The notes beneath the pieces were generated by a model that saw only the letters and a program-made list of their open reading frames with translations, was not told the DNA's origin and did not search any database. From Trachythela sp. YZ-2020 (taxonomy: Eukaryota > Cnidaria > Anthozoa > Malacalcyonacea > Clavulariidae): DNA of 64,000 nt. The position numbers and the translations under genes were made by a program. The stretch is taken from the NCBI GenBank assembly GCA_016169945.1, contig JADLSH010000367.1, positions 1,984,001 to 2,048,000 on the forward strand, in the 5' to 3' direction. Below are positions 56,001 to 64,000 of this stretch, in pieces. Position 1 is the first letter of the stretch. Each line of letters begins with the position of its first letter.

Positions 56001-59000
56001 ACCAATCATGAAAGATAGATAGAAAGAAAATAAGCTTCGGATCTTTAGGATCAATCTACCTGAAAAATACAACAAGAACTTCGACGTTTCAAGCGAAGGC
56101 CCTTCGTTCGGAAGTTAGTAGCGTGGGTCGGGAAAACATGTGCTTTTATAGTGTATACAAAAGCGATCACGTGATAAAAAATAAACCAATCAGATGAATT
56201 TAGTCAAAACAAAGTATAAACAAAATATGGCAATCACATTACAAAATATATTAACATGGCCAAGAAGGTTAAAAAGATATGAATAAGAGAAATTACGAAA
56301 TTATATGTGTGAGATGAGGTGAGATGCAGGATATCTGTCCATGCCTGCTGATGGCAGGCATTGACAGATAACAGTTAATTAAATGTTTCAGAAGCGTTCA
56401 TTGACACCGAAAGGAAAAATGGTGCCACTAAGAGTCTAAGTCGGGAAATGAGACTTCCTGTCTCTTACGAGATACGGCTATCATTGCTGCCTGAAATGGG
56501 ACAGAGTTAGAGAGCTCGAATTTTCGAAGCTCAAAATGTCTCGCTCTTGTTGCTGCCGAGCGAAGCGAGGCAGCACACTATTCTTGACGTCTGATTGTTG
56601 TCCCAGAGTCCACTCGACCCAGTCTTCCGCGCGACTTATGTATTTGCGAGAATCTCAACTTCTGTCATTCTGGATGTCGGTTTTCCGGGGGTTAATTAAG
56701 CATTCAAGTTCGTTTGTAAAGTGAAGGGGTCGTCGAAAAATATATTGTATAATGCGCACGCATCTCCCTTCGAATTCCATATATGTGTCACGATTATTCA
56801 CGACTCCTCTGATCACGACTCAAGATATATAATTTCTCAAATTCTGAATGAAAATCACGAAAACTCTCTGAAATATAAAGGCAAGTATGACTTTATTTAT
56901 TTCTGGTAATATACATCAAGGCACTGAAATTTTCAGTGTTCATTCTAGAGGCAAACAATGTGCTTTTATGAGTTTATCGGCGCTTCTTACAGCACAAAAT
57001 AAACCGCTAATCGAGTGGTCAAATACAACCTTAAATAATGTGGTTTTACAAGGAGATAAAATGTATTTAGAAGCTCTAAAAAATGGCTTAATAGTCCCAG
57101 ATCCAGGTGTAGAACATTTGTCTATAGATAACTTACCAACAGTTGTTTGTGTTTCATGTTGTATGAACATGTCGAATAGCTTTTCTTACGAGATATGGCA
57201 ATCTGCGATCGACACATTTAATAATATTATTAATATATCGCCTGTACAACTAAATCAACTTTGATGTTAACTATCAGTGATCTACCCATTGTGGTCGAGC
57301 CCATTGAGGCACCAACTATCAGTGATCCGCCCGTTGTGGTGGAGCCCATTGAGGCACCAACTATCAGTGATCTGCCCATTGTGGTGGAGCCCATTGAGGC
57401 ACCAACTATCAGTGATCCGCCCATTGCGGTGGAGCCCATTGAGGCACCAACTATCAGTGATCCGCCCATTGCGGTGGAGCCCATTGAGGAACCAACTATC
57501 AGTGATCTGCCCATTGTGGTGGAGCCCATTGAGGCACCAACTATCAGTGATCCGCCCATTGCGGTGGAGCCCATTGAGGCACCAACTATCAGTGATCCGC
57601 CCATTGCGGTGGAGCCCATTGAGGAACCAACTATCAGTGATCCGCCCATTGCGGTGGAGCCCATTGAGGAACCAACTATCAGTGATCCGCCCATTGCGGT
57701 GGAGCCCATTGAGGAACCAACTATCAGTGATCCGCCCATTGCGGTGGAGCCCGTTGAGGCACCAACTATCAGTGATCTGCCCATTGTGGTGGAGCGAGCC
57801 CATTGAGGCACCAACTGTCAGTGATCCGCCCATTGTGGTGGAGCCCATTGAGGCACAAACTATTATTGATATGCCTGATGATGAAGAAAATGAAAGCCAA
57901 TTTTGTTTGTTTAATTAACCCCTCCCCTTGCCCTACTTTTATTTTCATTCAGTTATGTTCTACTATGTTTCCACATAAATATCTCATGCTACCAATTATT
58001 TTTTTCCATAGTTTTCCAATTCTGACGGATGTGAATGGTGCCACGTTAACTGCTGGATGAAAGCAAATGGTTGTTACAGCCAAAATATAATATGGATCTA
58101 TTACTGTACATCTCATGAAAATGGATGGGAGCTTCTGGATTAACAGAAGTGTATTTCTATTAAAACAAGAATGCTGATTTACAAGATTGTATGGATATAT
58201 TACAATACATCTAATGCAATGGGATATGGAATCTGCCATGTATTATTAAATTACTGTACTTGTTTACAATCTACCATATGGATGTCAGGAACATTGTATA
58301 TCAAGATATTACATACCTTTATATGTACAGTAACCTAACAAGTTATTGGACAATATGATGGCCAACAATGGACACTACCTGTACATGCTAAATAAATACA
58401 AAACATCTGCATATTGGACAAAAAAAACAATGAATGGCACTGTCTTGTTTACCAATTGGAAAATACAGTAGACTATTATTACTTGGAAAGAATATGAAAA
58501 CTTGCAACAAACTAATCATATCATGTTCTTCTAGACGTTTTGACAAGTGAAGACAGTTTAAAACATTGGTACCAACAATCACATGTGTAAATATGAAAAT
58601 CCGAAGTACACTTTACAGTATATAGTAATTATTGCATTGTTAAACAAAATAAATTCATACATACAGTGTATATATAAGGCAATTTAAATAAATGAAGTTT
58701 TTTGGTATAATCAATCCCCAGGACTTTGGGCCGTAAGGCAGCACTTCCCTTGCGATAGTAACTTCTAGTATACACTATAAAAGCACATGTTTTTCCCCGA
58801 CCCACGCAATTAACTTCCAGACGAAGGGCCTTCGCTCGAAACGTCAAAGTTCTTGTTGTATTTTTCAGGTAGATTGATCCTAAAATCCCGAAGCTTATTG
58901 TATAGACGCTACCTACACTGGCACCACATGCACGAGAAATTATTATAGATAGAATGAAAAAGGTTTTATGAACAGTCCGTGGAATTTCAATTAAGAAAAT

Positions 59001-61029
59001 GGTTCTACTTGCATTGTACATGCAGATAATATGGGCGACGATAATATGAACTGGTTTTGTGATAAAATTGATGAAACATGTGCAATAAAACTATGAAACA
59101 CGTGCATTTGAATATTTTTTAACCGAATCCGGCATTACCGGCAACCATGCGCTGATCATTTTTGTTTTTCTTGAAAAGCCAAACAAGTGAACATTCTCAT
59201 TTTGTGATATCATGCATTCAAGAAACACTGCATGTATACACAACAATTCAGAAAAAATCTAACAACACAAAATTAAAAATAAAATGTTTCGGATGCCTTC
59301 CTTTAAAATAAATTTCCTCATGCAGGGTATTCTCATGGGTGTTCAGATTAAACTGCGAACGTGCTAGTAAACATTGTCGACACTTTGGAAATTGGCCATC
59401 AAGTGCCAAGCCTTAATATTTACTAAGAGCTATACATTTATTAGCACACAATTCAGCAAGTTACATACCTTTGCAGAAAGAAATGTACACCCACTTGAAC
59501 TTTCTTGAAAATTCGTATCACGGTAAACCAGCCACCAAAACCAATACCCAACAGGTGAACTGTTATTTCTTCCTAAAATATAACATTTTTTCGTCTATTG
59601 TAATATTCAATTGTTATTAAAATATAACTATTTAGTTCAGGACACACAAGAGGTTCGAGCTTTGTTCATTTCAGGGCCAAGTTCCACTGTCAATATACAG
59701 TGGAACTTGGCCCTGAAAGTTGGACAGTCATGATATACTGTTCAATACGTTGCTGAAATCAATGAGCCTTTTGTTTATCCGAACCTAAATAATTCTAAAT
59801 ACAATTCATTAAAGAACAAGCCCTCGTCATAATTTCATGCATGCTTTCTAAAGTAATGAAGTGTATTACAGTAACATATTTTCTGTGTTTTTGTTTCACA
59901 TATTATTTAATTTTCTTTATTGCACTAAAATGTTTTATGTATTTCCAGGTTGATAGATATTTAAATGTCTCAAAGCCTCCGTGACGTCACTTGAGATAAA
60001 TAAATTATAAGATAAATGTATTATATTAAATATTTGTTTGACAAAAATAGAAATGTGCTCTTAAAATTCTCATATTTGACAGATATCCTTCTTTCTGGGA
60101 ATAATTTTGTTGTCCCGAGTTGTTTGTAGTTATTCATCGCCAAATTGTTCAATAGACCAATTCGTAATGTTGACTGAGCATCCAAATGACGCGTTCTGTG
60201 TCGGGATAAAATTGCATTTGAATAATAACAGTAGCTCACTTTGGAAGATTTATATAATATGCATATATCAAAGTAAACAAGTGGTCAATCATTCATTCAA
60301 TACCTTTTTGTACTAACATACTATGTCCTTTGTGTAAAGCAAAATTACACAACCGTGAAGTTAGTCAATCGTGCGAAAACTAATTGTTCTTTGAGCAACG
60401 TTTTGCATATTCAAATCATGTTGCAGTTGCAATGATTGTGGCTGTTTGTAAAACACAAAGAATGATTGATCAGTTGAATATTTTGATATGCAAATATTTA
60501 AAATCTCCAGTCTCAGCTACACGTTATGTTCTAATGCAATTTTATCCCAACGCAGAAGGTGTCATTTGGCTGCGCAATCGACACTACAAATTGGTCTAAT
60601 GTAATACAGTCTGACGATAATCCAATTTCAATATAGGATATACTGTATATTATGCTAACTAATATCCGGTCAAAAAAACATTTTCCATGACAACGTTATT
60701 GAATATATGTAGAGTTTATGTATTTTCTCAATAGTCTTTGTGAAACCGAGTAACCTTACAAAATCACACAACAGATGGAACCTTAAAGATCAATTGAGGC
60801 AGCCGCACTGAGAATTATTGCATTCTGGCTGACACCAGACGATTTAATTCACTACTGGGACACACTTGTGACGCGGTCTTGTTCGATCAATATTACCTAC
60901 CGATTGGTGTATCCCAAGTAACTTTCATCGAATACTTTCCATTGTCCTTAATAAATTGCACATTGCAATCTTTCTCCGTCAACTGTGAAAATCCATGAAC
61001 TGTGTCGATAATGTCGTTTCCGCTACAAT
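52506..61029 (-). CDS. IL-17-receptor-like transmembrane protein with SEFIR domain (5' end missing)
   Basis: Five exons on the minus strand join with consistent phases: 61029-60901, 59572-59469, 55320-55251, 54412-54161 and 53047-52506. All have AG acceptors, GT donors and a TAG stop at 52506-52508. The product seen is about 363 residues. It has an ectodomain of about 100 residues (Cys-containing, N-glycosylation sites in NNSS and NGS), a Ser/Thr-rich stalk, a single membrane helix, a basic juxtamembrane segment and a cytoplasmic SEFIR domain of about 145 residues. SEFIR domains of IL-17 receptors pair with the adaptor Act1/CIKS to signal to NF-kB. The signal peptide and first exon(s) were not found and may lie beyond 64000. 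Alternatives are an IL17RD (Sef)-like or an orphan invertebrate SEFIR receptor; a gene symbol is not justified. It appears intact, unlike everything else in the window. Confidence 0.8.
53300..53800. repeat. Second copy of the TAACGCGTTAC/TAATTAC repeat (receptor intron)
   Basis: It begins TGAATACTCGTTACAATTGT, then AACGCGTTAC and many AATTACTTTT/GTAATTAATT motifs, ending near AGTAATGTTGCAGC. It is related to 3045-3415 and lies in the intron between exons D and E. Confidence 0.6.
54161..54412 (-). CDS. Receptor exon D (stalk and membrane helix)
   Basis: 252 nt, phase 1 to phase 1 (acceptor GATTTAG, donor CCAA|GTATGT). It encodes a Ser/Thr-rich stalk (STPSSTSTGTTTFTES), a charged patch (KKQSKEKE), a hydrophobic helix (IVTVAIATAAAVSLLGFIL) and a basic stop-transfer tail (RHCRKPKPRPPP), fixing an extracellular N-terminus. 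Confidence 0.8.
55251..55320 (-). CDS. Receptor exon C (ectodomain)
   Basis: 70 nt, phase 0 to phase 1 (acceptor GTTTTAG, donor CCG|GTAAGG). It encodes INPLPRNYNGSALF and EFTPTFT, with an N-glycosylation sequon NGS. Confidence 0.75.
56338..56372. other. Hairpin
   Basis: TCTGTCCATGCCTGC and GCAGGCATTGACAGA pair around TGATG. This is a short imperfect stem inside the intronic element. Confidence 0.5.
56887..57918 (+). pseudogene. Putative cysteine-protease-like protein with 15-residue repeats, frame-broken
   Basis: The first ORF (56887-57264, 125 codons) reads NIHQGTEIFSVHSRGKQCAF, then MSLSALL, PLIEWSNTTLNNVVLQGD and DNLPTVVCVSCC. HQG...F...SRGRQC..(N/S)L.AL is the start of a papain-fold protease-like domain found in many repeat-encoded invertebrate proteins, often compared with the tegument-type C76 peptidases; the Cys in KQC would be the nucleophile. 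A TGA at 57262 and a frame change follow. Then come 13 copies of TISDPPIAVEPIEAP, a 4-bp frameshift near 57795, and a C-terminus ending DDEENESQFCLFN with TAA at 57916. A matching catalytic His/Asp could not be placed, so activity is doubtful. Confidence 0.5.
57270..57858 (+). repeat. 45-bp coding minisatellite, 13 copies
   Basis: The unit begins ACTATCAGTGATCCGCCCAT and encodes TISDPPIAVEPIEAP. Variants alternate GCGGTGGAG/GTGGTGGAG and GAGGCACCA/GAGGAACCA in higher-order blocks. The length is a multiple of three, so long ORFs appear in other frames and on the minus strand; only the plus-strand acidic/proline-rich frame joins sensibly to the flanking ORFs. A 4-bp GAGC duplication breaks frame in copy 12. 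Confidence 0.9.
57919..58764. other. 3' non-coding part of the 2.87-kb element
   Basis: AT-rich, with a loose internal duplication (GGATCTATTACTGTACATCT at about 58091 against GGATATATTACAATACATCT at about 58192). No gene was recognised. Confidence 0.4.
59469..59572 (-). CDS. Receptor exon B (ectodomain)
   Basis: 104 nt, phase 1 to phase 0 (acceptor ATTTTAG, donor AAAG|GTATGT). It encodes RNNSSPVGYWFWWLVYRD and SSGCTFLSAK, with an N-glycosylation sequon. Two other frames are less plausible; this one is chosen by phase match with exons A and C. Confidence 0.75.
59669..59718. other. Perfect 22-bp hairpin in a receptor intron
   Basis: Arms 59669-59690 and 59697-59718 are perfectly complementary and separated by the six bases CAATAT. 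The stem reads TTTCAGGGCCAAGTTCCACT and two more bases. It may be a collapsed MITE (ends CAGGGCC/GGCCCTG) or a small structured RNA. Confidence 0.8.
59982..59989. promoter_or_regulatory. TGACGTCA palindrome in receptor intron A-B
   Basis: A perfect CRE-type site within TCCGTGACGTCACTTGAG. It may be a bZIP-binding site; functional status is unknown. Confidence 0.25.
60901..61029 (-). CDS. Receptor exon A (ectodomain)
   Basis: 129 nt, phase 1 at both ends (acceptor TGCTAG, donor CG|GTAGGT). It encodes DCSGNDIIDTVHG, EKDCNVQFIK and YSMKVTWDTPIG; the KVTW..P pattern resembles a fibronectin-III-like strand as in IL-17 receptor ectodomains. Confidence 0.75.
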
Positions 61030-61507
61030 CTAGCAGGATAAATACGAACAATCATACATGTGATCATAATACCATACTTTGATATCCTATAAATATCTGT
61101 ATCCTGAAGCACTGCACATTAGCTTCAAAATAAGCGGTATTCTGCAACTTAATGCATGGGTATCGCATAGTGTTTTCCACTGCACCCGTATCGTATCGAA
61201 ACGTAGCGCATTTCTTTGTTTCCTGGGCACTCGGGTAGAACTAATGACTTCGACACAAACTAGAAAACGCTACGGTACGCTACGTTACGTTTGAAGTGGA
61301 AAATGGTCTTTAGTGTGCTTTATTTTACAACTTGAAGATCCCAATCAATATACGTCTGCAAGGACAAAAATATTTATCTTCATGCTATACAACAAGTCGT
61401 ATATGACTCTAATCCTAACGCGAGTACAGATCGAATAAACACGCGCAGAATTGTAATATTTAATATTTCATTATAGCGTTGGCAACGAGCGTACGATTCT
61501 TGTCCCG

Positions 61508-61634
61508 CAGAGGTTTCCAACTTTTTGTAAATTCCGTGAGCTTTTCCGTATTTTATGTGAAGAACCGCTGAAGAGTGTGTTTGTGGACAGAACCACGGAA
61601 GAGAAAACGAGAAAAAAATCGAAGGAAACCTCTG
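61508..61634. mobile_element. 127-bp MITE with CAGAGGTTTCC ends, copy 1
   Basis: It starts CAGAGGTTTCCAACTTTTTG and ends GGAAACCTCTG. The CAGNG start recalls hAT, but no 8-bp duplication is seen. Copy 2 is inverted at 63605-63740. Confidence 0.75.
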
Positions 61635-61709
61635 CCAACTTTTGGTCCAAAATGGCGCCAAACCGGGGGGTGATCATGTGGCATATCAAAACAACACCCA
61701 GTGATTCCA

Positions 61710-62275
61710 CTTTCAAGGAAATTTCCTTTTTCAAGGAAATTTTGACCCTAAAAACGAGTTTCAAGGAAGAAAAAGGAATCAAGGAAATCTAAGGATTTTT
61801 TGAAAAATCTAAGGAATTTTTGAGAAATTGAGAAATGTTTTCACGATTCTTTCAGCAATCGTTTATTATACTACTTTCCATTGCTCATAAGCACTATGTC
61901 CGCGTGCAAAAGTGCAAAACAACTAAACAAGCTCATCAGGAGCCTGTGATCAAGTCAGTAGATCTAGAATCTAGAAATAATGTAACTAAATAGGCCACTT
62001 ATGGCGCAGCCTGAAATTTTTAGGCGGAAATCAGGCTGCGAGCAGGCTACCACGTGTTAAAAACTTACAGTGTTACTACTTAAGTCAACTTTGACAACAT
62101 GACATAGCTAATGAAATATTCATGAAGCGAGTGAACGAAGACGATATCGTCAAAATATATATGTCAAATACGTTCGGTTAATCAAGGAAATCTCAAGGAA
62201 ATTACATCCCATTTCAAGGAAATTCAAGGAAATTTTAAGGCAAAATCAAGGAAATTTGGATTGTGCGTTGTGGAA
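61710..62275. repeat. Two patches of CAAGGAAAT(T) repeats
   Basis: The patches are at 61710-61830 and 62180-62275, each with six to eight copies of CAAGGAAATT or TTTCAAGGAA in one direction, separated by about 350 bp of unique sequence. They may be the two ends of a single short element whose borders carry this motif. Confidence 0.65.
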
Positions 62276-62387
62276 ACACTGACAACACCCCAAAATCGAT
62301 CAGAACTCTTGAAATACTGCATGCATGTATGAGATTCATTGAGATATTTTCAAATTCGTCATTGTCTAGCGATCATAAATATATATA

Positions 62388-63163
62388 CCGGGTGTCCCAA
62401 AAAAAAGTATCCGTGTTTGATTTAATGTAGCGCAAAACCTGCAACAGATATTTCACTCAGACAAGTTGTACTGTATTTAAAAAGGGCTAACTTAAATTTT
62501 GGTATATAACCCTTGAATTTTGATGCAATATTGACCGAGATACAGATGTTGCAAGTTGCGGTACGTTTTTAAAATTAGTGAAAAATCGAGAAAAAACGGC
62601 TTATTAAATTGATTTGAAAACAGTTGTCATTTTATCACGAGTATTGTCATTTTCAATAAAGTTAACTTTAACTTCACATTATTTCCTAGTAGATTTACTA
62701 TTTTGCTAGTCTTTTGTAAAAAATGGAATAATAATACACATTGAAATAAAATTTAATTAAAAACATTGAAGACAGCTTTGTGCATGAGGCAATTGTTTTG
62801 GCATGTGAAACTTTGGATGAAATTCTTTTGGCATGGTTTTATTCATGCGCAAAGATGATGATCAAATCTTGATCTTTGGAACAATATCGTTGTACATGCG
62901 CATTCTTTTGACAAGTATTTATCAAGTCTAACCAAATAGACATTTGATGGGGCCGTTTTATGCTAATTTTAGCAATTTCAAAAATGCTTACTCAACTTCA
63001 AACATCTGTATCTCGGTCAATATTGCATCAAAATTCAAATGTTATATACCAAAATTTAAGTTAGCCCTCTTTAAATATAATGAAATTTATTTAAGTAAAA
63101 TACATGTTGTAGTTTTTACGAAATATTAACTCAAACAGCGATACTTTTTTTTGGGACACCCGG
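62388..63163. mobile_element. Non-autonomous mariner derivative with CCGGGTGTCCC ends
   Basis: It is flanked by TA (62386-62387, 63164-63165). Arms of about 200 bp are inverted and share GGGCTAACTTAAATTTTGG and TTGACCGAGATACAGATGTT. The terminal 20 bases match the mariner element at 29926-31810, but the inner arms differ, so it belongs to a related subfamily. No transposase remains in the 370-bp middle. Confidence 0.85.
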
Positions 63164-63165
63164 TA

Positions 63166-63604
63166 GATTGTTAAGTGTTTGAGCAAGTGTTCACATTTAT
63201 ATGTCCATGCAAATTTGTTGTGACCACTAAACTGTTAAATATTTTGCTTTTCGATGAGCAAAAAAAACCTTAATCTAATCCAATGTTAAGATATAATTAA
63301 CGCTCAAAATACTTAAATAATGCATAAAAGGTGTAATACAACGAGTAAGGTACCAAAAAGTGAGTAAAATCTACTTAGACTGCTACAATTACGGAGAAGA
63401 AAAATCTGCCAAACCGGATTTATTTTATTTCGCAAATAGAATGTGCTAAATAAATAAAAACCCCACCAAAAACATCGAGGGTTTACATATCCGTTATATA
63501 TCGTTAAAGCGAGGATGGTTAAGATATTCAGCGACTAGAACCAGCTACCTGTAGTCAGAAAACGACCCATTTTAGTCAGATCACGAGTCACGACCGAAAG
63601 CTGG
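63166..63604. other. AT-rich stretch, nothing recognised
   Basis: No gene or repeat was seen. Upstream exons of the receptor were looked for here on the minus strand and not found. Confidence 0.35.
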
Positions 63605-63740
63605 CAGAGGTTTCCTTGGAATTTTTTTCTCGTTTTCTCTTGCGCCCACAAACACACTCGTCAGCGGTTCCTCGTATAAAAGTGCGGAAAAGTGAAAACA
63701 CGGAAAATTCACGAAATTTACAAAAAGTTGGAAACCTCTG
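63605..63740. mobile_element. 136-bp MITE with CAGAGGTTTCC ends, copy 2 (inverted)
   Basis: It starts CAGAGGTTTCC and ends TTGGAAACCTCTG. Its right half matches the complement of the left half of copy 1 (61508-61634). Confidence 0.75.
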
Positions 63741-64000
63741 CGGTGGAGAGACGAGAGCAGGGTTTTTTTTAAGAAAAATTTAGAACTGCACATTTTGAAA
63801 TACTGTCCCAACATGCCAGGGCCTTTTTCAAGAAATGGTTAGTGGGGGGGGGGCATCAACGAGACCTAACAAGAATGTGGTATATTGAGGGTGTGTGGAT
63901 GTGGTTTTTTGAGTTTCTGTGGCTTGATTTCCTGCATTTTCAGAGACATTTTTTGAAATATCCCATCTAAACAGACTGAGCTTTTGGTGTAAAAGCAATG

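Larger units (their letters stand above)
56029..58899 (+). mobile_element. 2.87-kb inverted-repeat element in the receptor's largest intron
   Basis: The ends AATAAGCTTCGG (56029) and CCGAAGCTTATT (58899) lead inward through GATCAATCTACCTGAAAAAT and its complement to about 135-bp arms (to 56165 and from 58765). The CTACCTGAAAAATACAA core is shared with the MITE at 24609-24735. The element carries one gene-like region on the plus strand (56887-57918). It is absent from the spliced message because it lies wholly between exons C and B. Confidence 0.8.

Noticed and set aside
57230..57848. Long minus-strand ORFs and alternative plus-strand frames across the 45-bp repeats
   Set aside because: The repeat length is a multiple of three, so several frames stay open. 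Only the TISDPPIAVEPIEAP frame connects with flanking coding sequence.

Overview
This window is metazoan nuclear DNA. It is AT-rich, has spliceosomal introns, and contains no bacterial-style operons. The only clear host gene encodes a single-pass receptor with a cytoplasmic SEFIR domain (IL-17-receptor-like), which points to an animal. The transposon types (ZMYM/TTF-type hAT, CR1/L2-like LINE, Tc1/mariner with CCGGGTGTCCC ends, and a short repeat with a CTACCTGAAAAATACAA end) fit a marine invertebrate, perhaps a cnidarian. I cannot fix the species.

Layout. 1-85 may be the 3' end of a gene. 0.98-3.4 kb holds a foldback element whose arms are 19-bp tandem repeats, a second 19-bp minisatellite with the same core, and a repeat rich in TAACGCGTTAC-like motifs. 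3.6-4.2 kb is a foldback element. 5.1-5.9 kb is a hAT-type MITE with a perfect 8-bp target duplication. 5.9-16.4 kb is a very large mosaic palindrome. It is split near its left end by a 3.0-kb insertion flanked by a 9-bp direct repeat, and a relative of the 5.1-kb MITE sits at its centre. 17.8-19.9 kb (minus) is a decayed hAT transposase of the ZMYM1-like class. 20.2-22.7 kb and 32.3-34.1 kb are the two halves of one LINE (ORF1; endonuclease, then reverse transcriptase). They are separated by about 9.5 kb of nested foldbacks, MITEs and a Tc1/mariner element with a broken transposase.

33.9-47.7 kb is a recent tandem duplication of about 6.93 kb. Each copy carries AAGGTGTG dyad repeats, TCGAG-type tandem repeats, a decayed integrase, a LINE reverse transcriptase (minus) and part of a DNA transposon. 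The second copy runs on into the complete transposon (45149-49573). This lies inside the LINE reading frame at a duplicated TA and carries a decayed gene of an animal family I know only by its conserved WDN..EET..GTTH motif.

52.5-61.0 kb (minus) is the receptor gene. Five exons can be placed with consistent splice sites and phases: three ectodomain exons, a stalk plus membrane exon, and a SEFIR exon. Its 5' exons were not found. Its largest visible intron contains a 2.87-kb inverted-repeat element with a putative cysteine-protease-like ORF and a 13-copy, 45-bp coding minisatellite. Further upstream are a mariner-derived MITE, two small inverted MITE copies and a CAAGGAAAT repeat field.

Almost everything outside the receptor is selfish DNA, with an unusual density of inverted-repeat (foldback) elements nested in each other. 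All transposon genes seen are broken, so movement in recent time would need help in trans.
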